Source of the DNA: JBBDYG01 sp040901765
GTDB taxonomy: Bacteria; Planctomycetota; Planctomycetia; Pirellulales; Lacipirellulaceae
Direction of reading: 5' to 3'
DNA: 48,091 nucleotides
Assembly (NCBI GenBank): GCA_040901765.1
Contig: JBBDYG010000016.1
Span: forward strand, 1 to 48,091
Below, one piece after another: positions 18,949 to 27,610 of the stretch (the stretch's first letter is position 1; the number at the start of each line of letters is the position of its first letter). Under the pieces are notes generated by a model that made no database searches, was not told the origin of the DNA, and saw only the letters and a list, made by a program, of their open reading frames with translations. The position numbers and the translations under genes were made by a program.

Positions 18949-20352
18949 ATGAGCAGTATTGCTTCGAGTAAACCGTCGCGCAAAGAAGCAGCAGGCCTGA
19001 CGCTCTTGTTCGCCGACGACGAGCGGTCGCTGCAAGAGTTGATGCGACTGGAGTTGCCTCGGATGGGCCATCGCGTGACGGTCTGCCCCGACGGCCTCAC
19101 GGCGGTTGCCGCGCTTGAACAGAACAATTACGACTGCATCGTCGTGGATCTCGACATGCCAGGGCTGGGCGGAATCGACGTGATCGCCAAGGCGAAAGAG
19201 ACCGCGCCCGACACTGAGGCGGTCGTGTTGACCGGCAAGTCGTCGACCGAAACGGCCATCGCGGCGTTGCGGTACGGTGCGTTCGATTATCTCACCAAAC
19301 CGTGCAAGCTGGTGGAGATCGAGGCGCTGCTCAAGCGCGTTCACGACAAACGCGAACTGACCCAGAAGTACCGCGCCCTGCAACGGCGATTGGAACGGAT
19401 CGAAGGCTCGCCGCGGTTGATTGGAGTCTCGTTCGGCATGGAAAAAGTGCGGACGATGATTTCGAAAGTCGCGCCAACCGAGTCGACGGTGCTCATACTG
19501 GGCGAGACCGGCACCGGCAAGGAACTCGTGGCCCGGGCCGTTCATGAACAAAGCTCCCGCGCGGGCATGCCATTCGTTGCGATCAACTGCGGAGCGTTGC
19601 CGGAAACGCTCATTGAAAGCGAGTTGTTCGGTCACTGCAAAGGCTCGTTCACCGGCGCCGACGAACATCGCACGGGGCTGTTTGAGGTCGCAAGCGGGGG
19701 GACGATCTTTCTCGACGAAATTGGCGAACTGCCCAAGGCGATGCAGGCCAAACTATTGCGCGTGCTCGAAAGCCGGGAAATTCGCCGCGTCGGTGAGAAC
19801 AAGACAATCAACGTCGACGTCCGCGTGGTCTGCGCTACCCATCGCGACCTGCAAGAAATGGTCTCGCAGAACGAGTTCCGCGAAGATCTGATGTACCGAA
19901 TTAACACATTCGAGATTAGTTTGCCGCCGCTGCGCAACCGTCTCGACGACGTTTCGGAACTTGCCAAACACCTGCTACGACGATTTCGGCCGATGGCCAA
20001 GCCATTGGAACAGGAACTGGCAACGGACGCGATTGAGATGCTTAAGAGCCACGTTTGGCCAGGCAATGTGCGCGAGCTGGCGAATGTGATTGAGCACGCC
20101 ACAATTCTGTGCGACAGCGGTCCCATCGCTGCGGAGCATTTGCCGCCTCACTTCAACCGCAGGCAGCTCACCGGGGCGGCCAAACTCCACCGCGGGCCGG
20201 TCACGCTTCGCGAACTCGAGATGGATGCCATCCACGACGCCCTCGAGCGCAACCAGGGCAACAAGCCCCGCGCCGCTGAGGAACTCGGAGTGAGCCTGAA
20301 GACGCTATACAACAAATTGAATCAGTCGGCGCCGTTGGAGAAGTCGGCATAA
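18949..20352 (+). CDS. NtrC-family sigma-54-dependent response regulator
   Basis: Activator of sigma-54 promoters, presumably phosphorylated by the kinase upstream. A receiver domain covers about residues 17-130, with acidic pocket DDE (23-25), phospho-acceptor Asp67 in VVDLDMPG, and Lys in YLTKPC. The AAA+ domain covers about 155-385: Walker A GETGTGKE (185-192), sigma-54 contact loop GSFTGA (232-237; the usual form is GAFTGA), Walker B GGTIFLDEIGEL, and R-finger region NEFREDLMYRIN. A Fis-type HTH ends the protein (GNKPRAAEELGVSLKTLYNKL). Length 467, normal for the family. The loop preceding GSFTGA reads FGHCKG where FGHEKG is common. It ends at a strong hairpin. Confidence 0.95.
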   Translation: MSSIASSKPSRKEAAGLTLLFADDERSLQELMRLELPRMGHRVTVCPDGLTAVAALEQNNYDCIVVDLDMPGLGGIDVIAKAKETAPDTEAVVLTGKSSTETAIAALRYGAFDYLTKPCKLVEIEALLKRVHDKRELTQKYRALQRRLERIEGSPRLIGVSFGMEKVRTMISKVAPTESTVLILGETGTGKELVARAVHEQSSRAGMPFVAINCGALPETLIESELFGHCKGSFTGADEHRTGLFEVASGGTIFLDEIGELPKAMQAKLLRVLESREIRRVGENKTINVDVRVVCATHRDLQEMVSQNEFREDLMYRINTFEISLPPLRNRLDDVSELAKHLLRRFRPMAKPLEQELATDAIEMLKSHVWPGNVRELANVIEHATILCDSGPIAAEHLPPHFNRRQLTGAAKLHRGPVTLRELEMDAIHDALERNQGNKPRAAEELGVSLKTLYNKLNQSAPLEKSA

Positions 20353-20353
20353 T

Positions 20354-20403
20354 GTAGCACGAGTCTCCGACTCGTGAGTTTACGACTCGGAGAGTCGTGC
20401 CAC
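20354..20403. terminator. Bidirectional hairpin between convergent genes
   Basis: Arms of 22 bp at 20354-20375 and 20382-20403, with three mismatches and a six-base loop, fill the whole gap between the response regulator stop and the stop of the convergent hydrolase gene. A GAGTC/GACTC repeat within each arm (CGAGTCTCCGACTCG) gives alternative smaller hairpins. The position suggests a terminator serving both strands. The sequence style also fits a dispersed palindrome. Confidence 0.7.
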
Positions 20404-20405
20404 AT

Positions 20406-21569
20406 TTACACGTACGCTCGCAGCCAATCCTCAATTCGCGCATAGATTTCTGGATTGAGCACGTGCCCCAGGCCGTGGTTGTAGACTCCCAACCTCACCG
20501 GCTGATCGTAGAATCGGTAGGCCGGGTGAGCCGCCGCCACGAGCGGCCAGCTTCGATTGCCATCCGCGGCGCCCGGCCCAGTCTCGCCAGCGACGATCAA
20601 AAACGGGCGCGGAGCGATCATGGCCAGAAGCTGGTGGTGGTTCAGCGTGAAGTCTTCTTTTTCAATCGCAGCTCCCAGATACCAAGGGGCGTTCCAGTTG
20701 GTCGACCGCAGGCCGATGCCTCCTTCACTGGCGACGGCTGCGGTGACGCGGTCGTCGAAGGCCGACAGATAAAGCGCTTCTTTTGCGCCGAGCGAATGAC
20801 CAACCGCGCCGATCCGATCGCGATCGACGTTTGGCAATGACTGCAGGACATCGACCGCGCGCATTGCGTCGTAGAGCATTTTATGCATACCGAGCGTATG
20901 CGGATGCCGCTCACGAAACCTTGCCACCGCGTCGTCATATGTGGGAGCGTTTTGCCAAAGGAAGCAACGGGGACAGAAAACCACAAACCCCGCTTGGCAC
21001 AACCGGGGCGCGAGATGGTGTGAAGGCTTATCCGCCAGTCCCGCGATCTGTTCGATGCTGTGCTCCGAGGTCGCATGCATCGCAACAAGCGCCGGCAACC
21101 GGCCTGCTTCAGCTTTATGAGGCGCAAGCAAGTAGCCTTCCACCCACAGGCCCGGTTCGCTCTCGTAGCGCACCAGTTGCCGCACGAATTGAGGCGTTTC
21201 GTCCCGGCGCAAAACTTCGAGTTTCACAGGTGGCCGGGCACTGGGCATAGGACCGAGGAAATCGAGCCACCGTTGTCTCAGGCGGTGTCGCTGGCGTTCC
21301 CATTCGGGTCGCGTGGTGATGGCGCGGTCCTCGCTGTCCACAAAGAGCGGGGCCAGCTCTTCGGTCGGCGTCTCGATTAAATCTCGGGGCGGCGCGACCA
21401 CTTCGGGCAGCCATGCGACGTCGCGCCGTTCCGCGTGCATTGGTTCGCCAATCGACGAGGATCGTCCCGCCGCAACGGCGGCCGCGGCCAACGCCATGCG
21501 GCGCAGGCAGTCGCGGCGGTCCAATGAGTTGGTCACGCAGTTGACTGCCGGAATAGTTTGGCGGATCAT
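20406..21569 (-). CDS. Exported alpha/beta hydrolase (dienelactone-hydrolase/acetyl-xylan-esterase-like)
   Basis: A 387-residue protein with a twin-arginine type leader near residues 18-36 (DRRDCLRRMALAAAAVAAG), so it is probably exported folded. The alpha/beta-hydrolase core shows the nucleophile elbow GAVGHSLGA (Ser259), the preceding MHATSEHS oxyanion region, and a C-terminal histidine candidate in YNHGLGHVL. The long helical lid region and the IAPRPFLIVAGE strand resemble the large serine esterases of planctomycetes that act on plant or algal polysaccharide esters. The substrate cannot be read from the sequence. It diverges from the sialidase-like gene with 52 bp between the starts. Confidence 0.82.
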   Translation of the reverse strand: MIRQTIPAVNCVTNSLDRRDCLRRMALAAAAVAAGRSSSIGEPMHAERRDVAWLPEVVAPPRDLIETPTEELAPLFVDSEDRAITTRPEWERQRHRLRQRWLDFLGPMPSARPPVKLEVLRRDETPQFVRQLVRYESEPGLWVEGYLLAPHKAEAGRLPALVAMHATSEHSIEQIAGLADKPSHHLAPRLCQAGFVVFCPRCFLWQNAPTYDDAVARFRERHPHTLGMHKMLYDAMRAVDVLQSLPNVDRDRIGAVGHSLGAKEALYLSAFDDRVTAAVASEGGIGLRSTNWNAPWYLGAAIEKEDFTLNHHQLLAMIAPRPFLIVAGETGPGAADGNRSWPLVAAAHPAYRFYDQPVRLGVYNHGLGHVLNPEIYARIEDWLRAYV

Positions 21570-21621
21570 ACAGTTTGCTCACAAGAAAGATTGACCGAGT
21601 TCTTCTTAGGAGAGCCAAGCA

Positions 21622-22650
21622 ATGGTGCAACGTGTTTTCAGCGGAGCGTTCGTTCTGGCGATTGCTTTCTTGGCGCCCACCATCTCGCGAGGCGACGACA
21701 AGACTGATTCTGCGGCCAATGAAGGCGGAATGCAACTGCTGGAGGTGCGCCGCATCTGGAATGATGCTCCCCACAACGCGTTTACCGATCTGGTGCGGCA
21801 TCATGATCGCTGGTGGTGCGTGTTCCGCGAAGGGGAGGCGCATGTTTCGCCCGACGGCGCGCTGCGCATTATCACCTCGGCCGACGGTAAAGAGTGGGAA
21901 TCGGCTGCGCTGATTACATCGCCCCATGAAGACCTGCGGGATGCAAAACTAACGATCATGCCCGATGACCAGTTCATGCTCTCCGGCGCGGGCGCGCTTC
22001 ACAAGCCCGATCCGCACACCCATCAATCGTATGCGTGGTTTTCAGGCAACGGTTACGACTGGAGCGATGCCGTGCCGGTTGGCGACCCCGACTACTGGCT
22101 GTGGCGAGTGACTTGGAACAAGGACGTCTGCTATGGCATTGGCTATGGAACCAAAGCACAGAACCTGCGGCTGTACCGCAGCGACGACGGCCGGGATTTC
22201 ACTACATTGGTCGAAAACTTGTTTGACGAGGGTTATCCGAACGAAACGTCGATTGTGTTCTTGCCCGACGATACGGCATTGTGTCTGTTGCGGCGCGATC
22301 CGTTAAATGGACTTTTGGGGCAAGCCAAACCGCCGTATAAACAGTGGCAATGGCAAGACGTGGGGCAACAAATTGGCGGCCCGCACCTGATTCGCCTGCC
22401 CGATGGCCGACTCATCGCGGCGGTCCGGCTATACGACAAAAACGTGCGCACGGCATTGGGCTGGATCGATGAGAAGACTGGCAAATTCACCGAGGCGCTC
22501 GCGCTCCCGTCGGGCGGCGACTCAAGCTATCCCGGACTGGTGTGGCATGACGACGTGTTGTGGGTCAGCTACTATTCGTCGCACGAAGATCGTACTTCGA
22601 TCTATCTGGCGAAAGTAAAAGTGCCTCCTGCTAGCGCTAGCGGAGAATAA
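21622..22650 (+). CDS. Secreted sialidase-like beta-propeller protein
   Basis: 342 residues with a signal peptide (residues 1-24, cut near SRG-DD). The ribosome binding site AGGAGAG (21608-21614) stands seven bases before the ATG. Three degenerate Asp-box motifs mark the six-bladed sialidase propeller: SADGKEW, SGNGYDW and SDDGRDF. An early RHHDRWWCVFREGE segment fits the first blade, where sialidases carry an active-site Arg. No full catalytic set (Arg triad, Tyr, Glu) could be confirmed by eye, so the enzyme could be a glycosidase of another specificity. The sugE gene starts four bases after the stop. Confidence 0.82.
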   Translation: MVQRVFSGAFVLAIAFLAPTISRGDDKTDSAANEGGMQLLEVRRIWNDAPHNAFTDLVRHHDRWWCVFREGEAHVSPDGALRIITSADGKEWESAALITSPHEDLRDAKLTIMPDDQFMLSGAGALHKPDPHTHQSYAWFSGNGYDWSDAVPVGDPDYWLWRVTWNKDVCYGIGYGTKAQNLRLYRSDDGRDFTTLVENLFDEGYPNETSIVFLPDDTALCLLRRDPLNGLLGQAKPPYKQWQWQDVGQQIGGPHLIRLPDGRLIAAVRLYDKNVRTALGWIDEKTGKFTEALALPSGGDSSYPGLVWHDDVLWVSYYSSHEDRTSIYLAKVKVPPASASGE

Positions 22651-22654
22651 ACCG

Positions 22655-22969
22655 ATGGCTTGGACGCTGCTTCTCCTGGCGGGATTGTTCGAGGTAGCTT
22701 GGGCAATCGGACTGAAGTACACGGCAGGCTTTACCCGCCTGGTGCCAAGCGTATTGACGTTGGCCGCGATGGGCGTAAGCGTCTATTTACTATCGCAAGC
22801 CCTGCGAACGATTCCGGTGGGCACGGGTTACGCCGTGTGGACGGGCATCGGCGCGGCCGGCACCGCAGTGCTCGGCATGTATTTGTTCGCAGAATCGACA
22901 GCGCTGCTGCGATTGGCCTCTTTGGCGTTGATTGTGCTTGGGATCGTGGGATTGAAGTGGGCTTCGTAG
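22655..22969 (+). CDS. sugE: SMR-family transporter SugE/Gdx
   Basis: A 104-residue, four-helix small multidrug resistance protein. The conserved glutamate is Glu13 in LLAGLFEVAWAIGLKYT; the EVAW-GLKYT and GTGYAVWTGIGA motifs are those of the SugE/Gdx subtype, known to export guanidinium, rather than of the EmrE drug-exporting subtype. It works as an antiparallel dimer exchanging protons. It follows the sialidase-like gene by four bases, so the two share a transcript, which is an unexpected pairing. No guanidine riboswitch can be upstream because the preceding DNA is coding. Confidence 0.93.
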   Translation: MAWTLLLLAGLFEVAWAIGLKYTAGFTRLVPSVLTLAAMGVSVYLLSQALRTIPVGTGYAVWTGIGAAGTAVLGMYLFAESTALLRLASLALIVLGIVGLKWAS

Positions 22970-23069
22970 TAGCCGCGATTCACTGTGCATCCGATTTGTA
23001 CCAATCGTTGGCACATTGTAGAATCAGAGCGCTGCCCTTTCGTACGATTCACTGCCATAGGACTTCACA

Positions 23070-23261
23070 ATGCAAACGGTTAAGTACGTTCATTGGCAAG
23101 AAGGTGACCAGTGGCTGGGATACCTCGAGGAATACCCCGATTATTGGACACAGGGGGAGTCGCTCTCCGACCTCCAGGATCATCTGCGCGATCTTTATAA
23201 GGATTTTGCGAGCGGCACCCTTTCTGGAATCCGTAAGGTAGACGAGTTGGTCATTTCATGA
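23070..23261 (+). CDS. hicB: HicB-type antitoxin
   Basis: 63 residues, with the HicB-fold pattern VKYVHWQEGDQWLGYLEEYPDYWTQGESLSDLQDHLRDLYKD. It should neutralise the HicA encoded immediately downstream, with which it overlaps by four bases (ATGA at 23258-23261). Unusually for many hicAB operons, the antitoxin gene comes first. It is short enough that no C-terminal DNA-binding domain is present, so autoregulation, if any, would need another factor. Confidence 0.82.
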   Translation: MQTVKYVHWQEGDQWLGYLEEYPDYWTQGESLSDLQDHLRDLYKDFASGTLSGIRKVDELVIS

Positions 23262-23425
23262 AACGCGTCGACTTGGTCCGCAAGATCGAAGAGCTTGGGT
23301 GCGAATTAGTGCGTCACGGTGGCAAGCACGACTGGTATCGCAATCCTCGAACGCAAGTATATCAAGCTGTGCCACGCCATCGAGAAGTTAACGAACGATT
23401 GGCACGCCGCATCGCGTCCAAATGA
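23258..23425 (+). CDS. hicA: HicA mRNA interferase toxin
   Basis: A 55-residue protein with the double-stranded-RNA-binding-like HicA fold: MKRVDLVRKIEELGCELVRH, then GGKHDWYRNP carrying the catalytic histidine, then VPRHREVNERLARRI. This is the complete domain. HicA cleaves mRNA and halts growth until HicB binds it. It starts within the hicB stop codon (ATGA). Unlike the other two toxin frames in the window (MazF-like at 8.8 kb, HicA-like at 13.2 kb), this one is intact. Confidence 0.85.
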   Translation: MKRVDLVRKIEELGCELVRHGGKHDWYRNPRTQVYQAVPRHREVNERLARRIASK

Positions 23426-23445
23426 GCCGGCAGGTTAATACGAAC

Positions 23446-25374
23446 CTATTGCGGCTCAACGGCAGGCATGGTCTCTTCAGCGCCCGCAAAACCACCCAGG
23501 TAGGCCAGCGTTCGCGCGTGGAGATTGACATCCCACAGCCACCACAGCGCGTTCAGTTTTGCGGTAAGTTCGCGATCGCGAAGCAGGCTGCCCGTTTGAT
23601 AGCCGATGATCCCCGCGGTGGGATCGACATCGTGACGGCGGAGCAGGCCGATATTCCGTTTCGCCTGGTCCTCGGCGAAATCGAGCATGTACCGCAACGA
23701 GCCTTCGCGCTCGAGGCCGTTTATGTGGTTGTTTGCGTCGCGTGTGACTCGAAGCGAGTAGTGCATTGCCATGAGCAGCGCCGACCGGGAATAAGTTTGC
23801 ATGGCGGTGCCGAGCCACGCAAGTTCAAAATCGGGGCCCGTGCCCACGAGACTTTGGATGCGTGGTAAAGCGTGATCCATCATCGTGCGCGTAACGAGGT
23901 AGTTTTCATCTTCGTGCATGATGGACGTTCTCATCGCCGCGGAATTTACATCACTTGCCTTGGCACGCTGATCGACGACCACCTTTTCGAACTGGTTGAG
24001 ATTCGCCTCGGCAGCCCGTCGATAGAAGTCGGTGGTTAGCGTCACGGGAGCGTCGGTGGGCATGGCTTGGCCTTCCAGATTTCCGGCGATCTCCAGCATG
24101 TCGCGGATGTATTCGCAGTTGAGCACGGCAAAATTGAAGTAGTAGACGGCGTTGACCAGGTTTTCCGCCTCTTGATCGAATTGCTCGGTATCGATGGGAA
24201 TCGATAGCCGGCCGTCGAGAAACTGCTCACCAATCGCCTGGCAGGCAATCGCCTCTGCCAACAAGCCGTAGCCGTTTAACACGACATCGGTGGCGGCGAG
24301 CGTGCGGGGCTTGTACTGCTTCAGCCGATCCGCGGCGATGCGAATCTTCGAATCGAGGGCGGCGGTGAGGCGGGCGTATTTCTTCGCTTCGTCAAGACCA
24401 CGGTCGGAGTGGACCCACATGCTGCGGGACATTTCGGCCGCCTCGGTGGCAAACGTGACGGCTTCCACGGCATCGCACCAAGCAGTCGCAGCTTGCCCTC
24501 CGGTGATGAGACGTCGCGCGCGGGCGGCGGCTTCCACAGCCGAGTTCATTTGGCCTTGCATGTACTTGGAAACGTGGTCGGCGGGAGTTCCCTTGAGGCT
24601 CGCCTCTTGCTCGTTAAACCGCACCAGCCACTCATCGACCTTGAGCCGCAGTCGTTGGTATTGGTCGTTCGTGAGGTTTGGCGCGGGAGCGCTCGGCGGG
24701 CGCGGAAGGTCCACTCCGGTAAGAAGTTTATAGGCGCTGAAGAGATCGCCGACAGCCTGAATCTCGACGCCGAGCTTCTCGCCGTGCTCGAAGAGATCGA
24801 CATCCTGCTGGGCGTTGCCGTCAAGTTCCGTGCGAATGCCGTAAGGTATCAACACGAGCTTTTTGCCTGCGGCCGCCGCGCCTTCGATTTTATGAGGGAT
24901 TCCGCCAACGGGACCGATTGTGGCATCGGGATTGATCGTGCCCGTCATTGCCGAGTCAGCCCGCACCGTGTCACCGCGTAGGGCGGCAATCACGCCGATG
25001 GTCATTAGTCCGCCGGCGCTCGGCCCGTCAATCCGACCCGTGTATTCAAACGTTACCTGCGTCGTCGAGGGATTGAACCCCGTTTGGTCGGCGGCCATGA
25101 CGGTGGACATCCAAGCCGATGCCCGCCACATGTCGCCGAAGCTGCCGATTTCATGCTCGATGAAGCCAACGCTCAATGTACGGTTGGGATTTCGGTCGAC
25201 CGTGATTTGGATCGGCGAGCAGAAACCGGCCGACTTGCCGTCCGCGGTTTTGTAATAGGCCAGCGCGTTGATGTCGACCGAGCGCGGCAGCCCATTACTG
25301 GTTTCCTGCGCCGCGAGAGGCGAAGTGACGCAAAGAAGTGTGAAACACACAAGTACTAAATACCGGCGGATCAT
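23446..25374 (-). CDS. Secreted Lon-type (S16) protease domain protein without ATPase
   Basis: A 642-residue protein with a signal peptide (about residues 1-22, ending LAAQ). Residues ~45-210 match the Lon proteolytic domain: catalytic Ser119 in DGPSAGG and catalytic Lys162 in GPVGGIPHKIEGAAAAG, with the intervening MTGTINPDATIGPVGG characteristic of Lon. No Walker A or B ATPase precedes it. Residues ~230-640 are alpha-helical with no recognisable domain. Exported Lon-fold proteases lacking AAA+ modules are known in bacteria and archaea, but their substrates are poorly known. The gene is convergent with hicBA (20 bp apart) and lies downstream, on the same strand, of the carbohydrate cluster. 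Confidence 0.87.
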   Translation of the reverse strand: MIRRYLVLVCFTLLCVTSPLAAQETSNGLPRSVDINALAYYKTADGKSAGFCSPIQITVDRNPNRTLSVGFIEHEIGSFGDMWRASAWMSTVMAADQTGFNPSTTQVTFEYTGRIDGPSAGGLMTIGVIAALRGDTVRADSAMTGTINPDATIGPVGGIPHKIEGAAAAGKKLVLIPYGIRTELDGNAQQDVDLFEHGEKLGVEIQAVGDLFSAYKLLTGVDLPRPPSAPAPNLTNDQYQRLRLKVDEWLVRFNEQEASLKGTPADHVSKYMQGQMNSAVEAAARARRLITGGQAATAWCDAVEAVTFATEAAEMSRSMWVHSDRGLDEAKKYARLTAALDSKIRIAADRLKQYKPRTLAATDVVLNGYGLLAEAIACQAIGEQFLDGRLSIPIDTEQFDQEAENLVNAVYYFNFAVLNCEYIRDMLEIAGNLEGQAMPTDAPVTLTTDFYRRAAEANLNQFEKVVVDQRAKASDVNSAAMRTSIMHEDENYLVTRTMMDHALPRIQSLVGTGPDFELAWLGTAMQTYSRSALLMAMHYSLRVTRDANNHINGLEREGSLRYMLDFAEDQAKRNIGLLRRHDVDPTAGIIGYQTGSLLRDRELTAKLNALWWLWDVNLHARTLAYLGGFAGAEETMPAVEPQ

Positions 25375-25528
25375 AAGCCAGTCCCAATCGCGACGCGGGG
25401 GGGCGAGAGAAGTCAGCCCTCATTGTGAGCAGGGCGGAACCGTCGATCAAGGATACGACTGGCCACAGGCCCAACGACAACCGATTTATCGTTACGGGCG
25501 GAATAAACAGCCCGATATTTGCCAAGCG

Positions 25529-26371
25529 TCAATTGCCACAGTGACTCCGCATGAAGGCCAGTCCGTCGCGCGCGAGCTGCATTTCGTCGTGGTACATGCG
25601 CCGCCAGATCTTGGTGGCGGCGGCTAGTTCCGGCAGGGCTAGGCCGAACGCCTCGATCGTCAACCAGCCGTTGTAGCCGATTTCCTTCAGCGTATCGAAC
25701 GTCTCCTGCCAACGCACGCCGCCCGAGCCGGGCGTGCTGCGGTCGTTCTCCGAGATGTGGACGAGCGCCAGGTCTTTCTGTGCCCGATGAATTGCGTCTC
25801 GCGGGTTTTTTTCCTCGATGTTTGCGTGGAACGTGTCGTACATTAGTCGACAGTTGGGATGGTCAACTTCCTCGACAAATCGCGCCAGGTCGTCGATGCA
25901 GTTTAGAAGGTAACATTCAAAGCGGTTAATCGCTTCGATGCCCAGCATCACACCGTGTGGAGCGGCGTACTCGGCGGCCTTGCGAATTTCTTCGACGCCC
26001 CATTTCCATTCGTCCGCGGTCGGGCACTTGCCCGAAAACTCGCCGAGCGCAGAATGAATCGGCCCGACCAGAAGCTGGACCCCAGCCGCCGCACAGCAGT
26101 CGATCGTGCGTCGATTTGCATCAAGCCCCGCGGCGCGGATTTTGGGATCGGGACTGATTGGGTTGTCGGCCGCGGTGCGGACCGTAACCGCAGTGCGCGC
26201 CAGGCCCAGACCATCGAGCGACTTTCCCAGCCGCTGATAGTGAGTCGGCTCCAATTCGAAGAGCGGCAATTCGACGCCGTGGTAGCCCATGCCCTTTAGC
26301 TCCTCGCACACCGGTAAATGCTCATCGGTGAGGTGTGCCGTCCATAGCAGGAGATTCATTCCGTAGTTCAT
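25529..26371 (-). CDS. Sugar 3-epimerase, D-tagatose/L-ribulose 3-epimerase family
   Basis: A 280-residue xylose-isomerase-like TIM barrel. The four metal-binding residues expected from D-tagatose 3-epimerase (known as E152, D185, H211, E246) appear here as Glu146, Asp179, His205 and Glu240 with a constant offset of six, within GIEAINRFE, MYDTFHANIEE, VHISENDR and TIEAFG. This supports a true ketose 3-epimerase, interconverting sugars at C3 with a divalent metal. It follows the Gfo/Idh/MocA gene on the same strand (93 bp apart), part of a carbohydrate cluster. The substrate within the family cannot be fixed from sequence. Confidence 0.9.
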   Translation of the reverse strand: MNYGMNLLLWTAHLTDEHLPVCEELKGMGYHGVELPLFELEPTHYQRLGKSLDGLGLARTAVTVRTAADNPISPDPKIRAAGLDANRRTIDCCAAAGVQLLVGPIHSALGEFSGKCPTADEWKWGVEEIRKAAEYAAPHGVMLGIEAINRFECYLLNCIDDLARFVEEVDHPNCRLMYDTFHANIEEKNPRDAIHRAQKDLALVHISENDRSTPGSGGVRWQETFDTLKEIGYNGWLTIEAFGLALPELAAATKIWRRMYHDEMQLARDGLAFMRSHCGN

Positions 26372-26464
26372 GGTTGCTCCAGGAGTTGGAATCCGTGAGT
26401 AGGTTCACTCTGTCGGCGTTTACTAACTCACCACTCGCTTACTCACCACTCACCCTTACCTTCC

Positions 26465-27601
26465 CTACTCCACATGCGCCCATTTACCATTCTTGGCACT
26501 GGAGAGCACTGCATCGCAAACCTTCTGTGTCTCCAGCGCGTCGCGGAATGTGGGCGCCGTGGGTTGGCCTTTGGCAAGGTTGTCGAGGAAATCGGCCACT
26601 TGGTGGACAAACGAGTGTTCGTAACCGATCTGAAGGCCCGGTACCCACCACTTTCCCATGTAAGGCATGTCGCCGTCGGTGACATGCACCGATCGCCAAC
26701 CGCGCACTAAGGAATCGTCGCGGTGGTCGAAATAGCTGAGCCGATGGAGATCGTGCAAATCCCAGGCGATCGAGGCATGTTCGCCGTTGATCTCGAATGT
26801 GTATAGCGCCTTGTGTCCTCGCGCGTAGCGGGTCGACTCGAACACGGCCAGCGAACCGTTCTCGAACCGGCACAGGAATGCGCAGGCATCGTCGATGCCG
26901 ACTTTTTCGACTTTACCGGTCTCCTGATGAACGCGCTCCTTGATAAAGGTCTCGGTCATGGCCGTAACGTCGCGGATGGGACCGTTGAGCCACAGTGCCG
27001 TGTCGATGCAGTGGGCCAGCAAATCGCCGGTGACGCCGCTGCCGGCCGAGTTCACATCAAGCCGCCATAGTCCGGCGCCGCCTTGCGGCAAATCGGTCGA
27101 AATTGTCCAGTCCTGCAGGAAGACGGCACGATAGTGGAAGATGCGACCCAGCCGGCCCTCGTCAATCAGTTGCTTGGCGAGCGAAACCGCCGGCACGCGG
27201 CGGTAGTTGTACCACACGGTGTTCGCGACGCCGGCCTTTTCAACGGCGGCCACCATCTCTTGGCCTTCGGCGGTATTCATTGCCAGCGGTTTTTCGCAGA
27301 GGATCATCTTCCCCGCCTCGGCAGCGGCAATGGCGATCTCGCGATGCAAATGGTTCGGCGTGCAAATATCGACGGCGTCGATGTCATTGCGCGCGAGCAG
27401 CTTACGCCAGTCGGTTTCGACCGATTCGTAGCCCCATGTCGCGGCAAACTCGCGGGCCTTCGATTCGTCCCGAGCGCAGACCGCCTTCAGAACCGGTCGG
27501 TACTCCAGGTCGAAAAAATTGTTCACCCGCAGGTATGCGTTGGAATGCGCCCGGCCCATAAAGCCGTAGCCAATCATGCCGATATTCAGTGGTTTGGGCA
27601 T
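26465..27601 (-). CDS. Gfo/Idh/MocA family oxidoreductase
   Basis: NAD(P)-dependent sugar or inositol dehydrogenase-type enzyme, 378 residues. The N-terminal Rossmann fold shows GMIGYGFMGRAHSNAY (dinucleotide loop) and CTPNHLH; the signature CEKPLAMN lies near residue 100, and the C-terminal beta-sandwich domain follows with GDLLAHCIDTALWL, where GxxxDxGxHxxD-type catalytic residues normally sit. The neighbours (TIM-barrel epimerases, cupin isomerase) suggest an oxidation step in a sugar or cyclitol pathway. A TTAGC-type inverted repeat separates it from the next gene upstream. Confidence 0.92.
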   Translation of the reverse strand: MPKPLNIGMIGYGFMGRAHSNAYLRVNNFFDLEYRPVLKAVCARDESKAREFAATWGYESVETDWRKLLARNDIDAVDICTPNHLHREIAIAAAEAGKMILCEKPLAMNTAEGQEMVAAVEKAGVANTVWYNYRRVPAVSLAKQLIDEGRLGRIFHYRAVFLQDWTISTDLPQGGAGLWRLDVNSAGSGVTGDLLAHCIDTALWLNGPIRDVTAMTETFIKERVHQETGKVEKVGIDDACAFLCRFENGSLAVFESTRYARGHKALYTFEINGEHASIAWDLHDLHRLSYFDHRDDSLVRGWRSVHVTDGDMPYMGKWWVPGLQIGYEHSFVHQVADFLDNLAKGQPTAPTFRDALETQKVCDAVLSSAKNGKWAHVE

Positions 27602-27610
27602 TGTTTTTGG

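Noticed and set aside
18568..19668. 366-residue minus-strand frame across the histidine kinase / response regulator junction
   Set aside because: Antisense of two well-defined genes; composition typical of GC-rich shadow frames.
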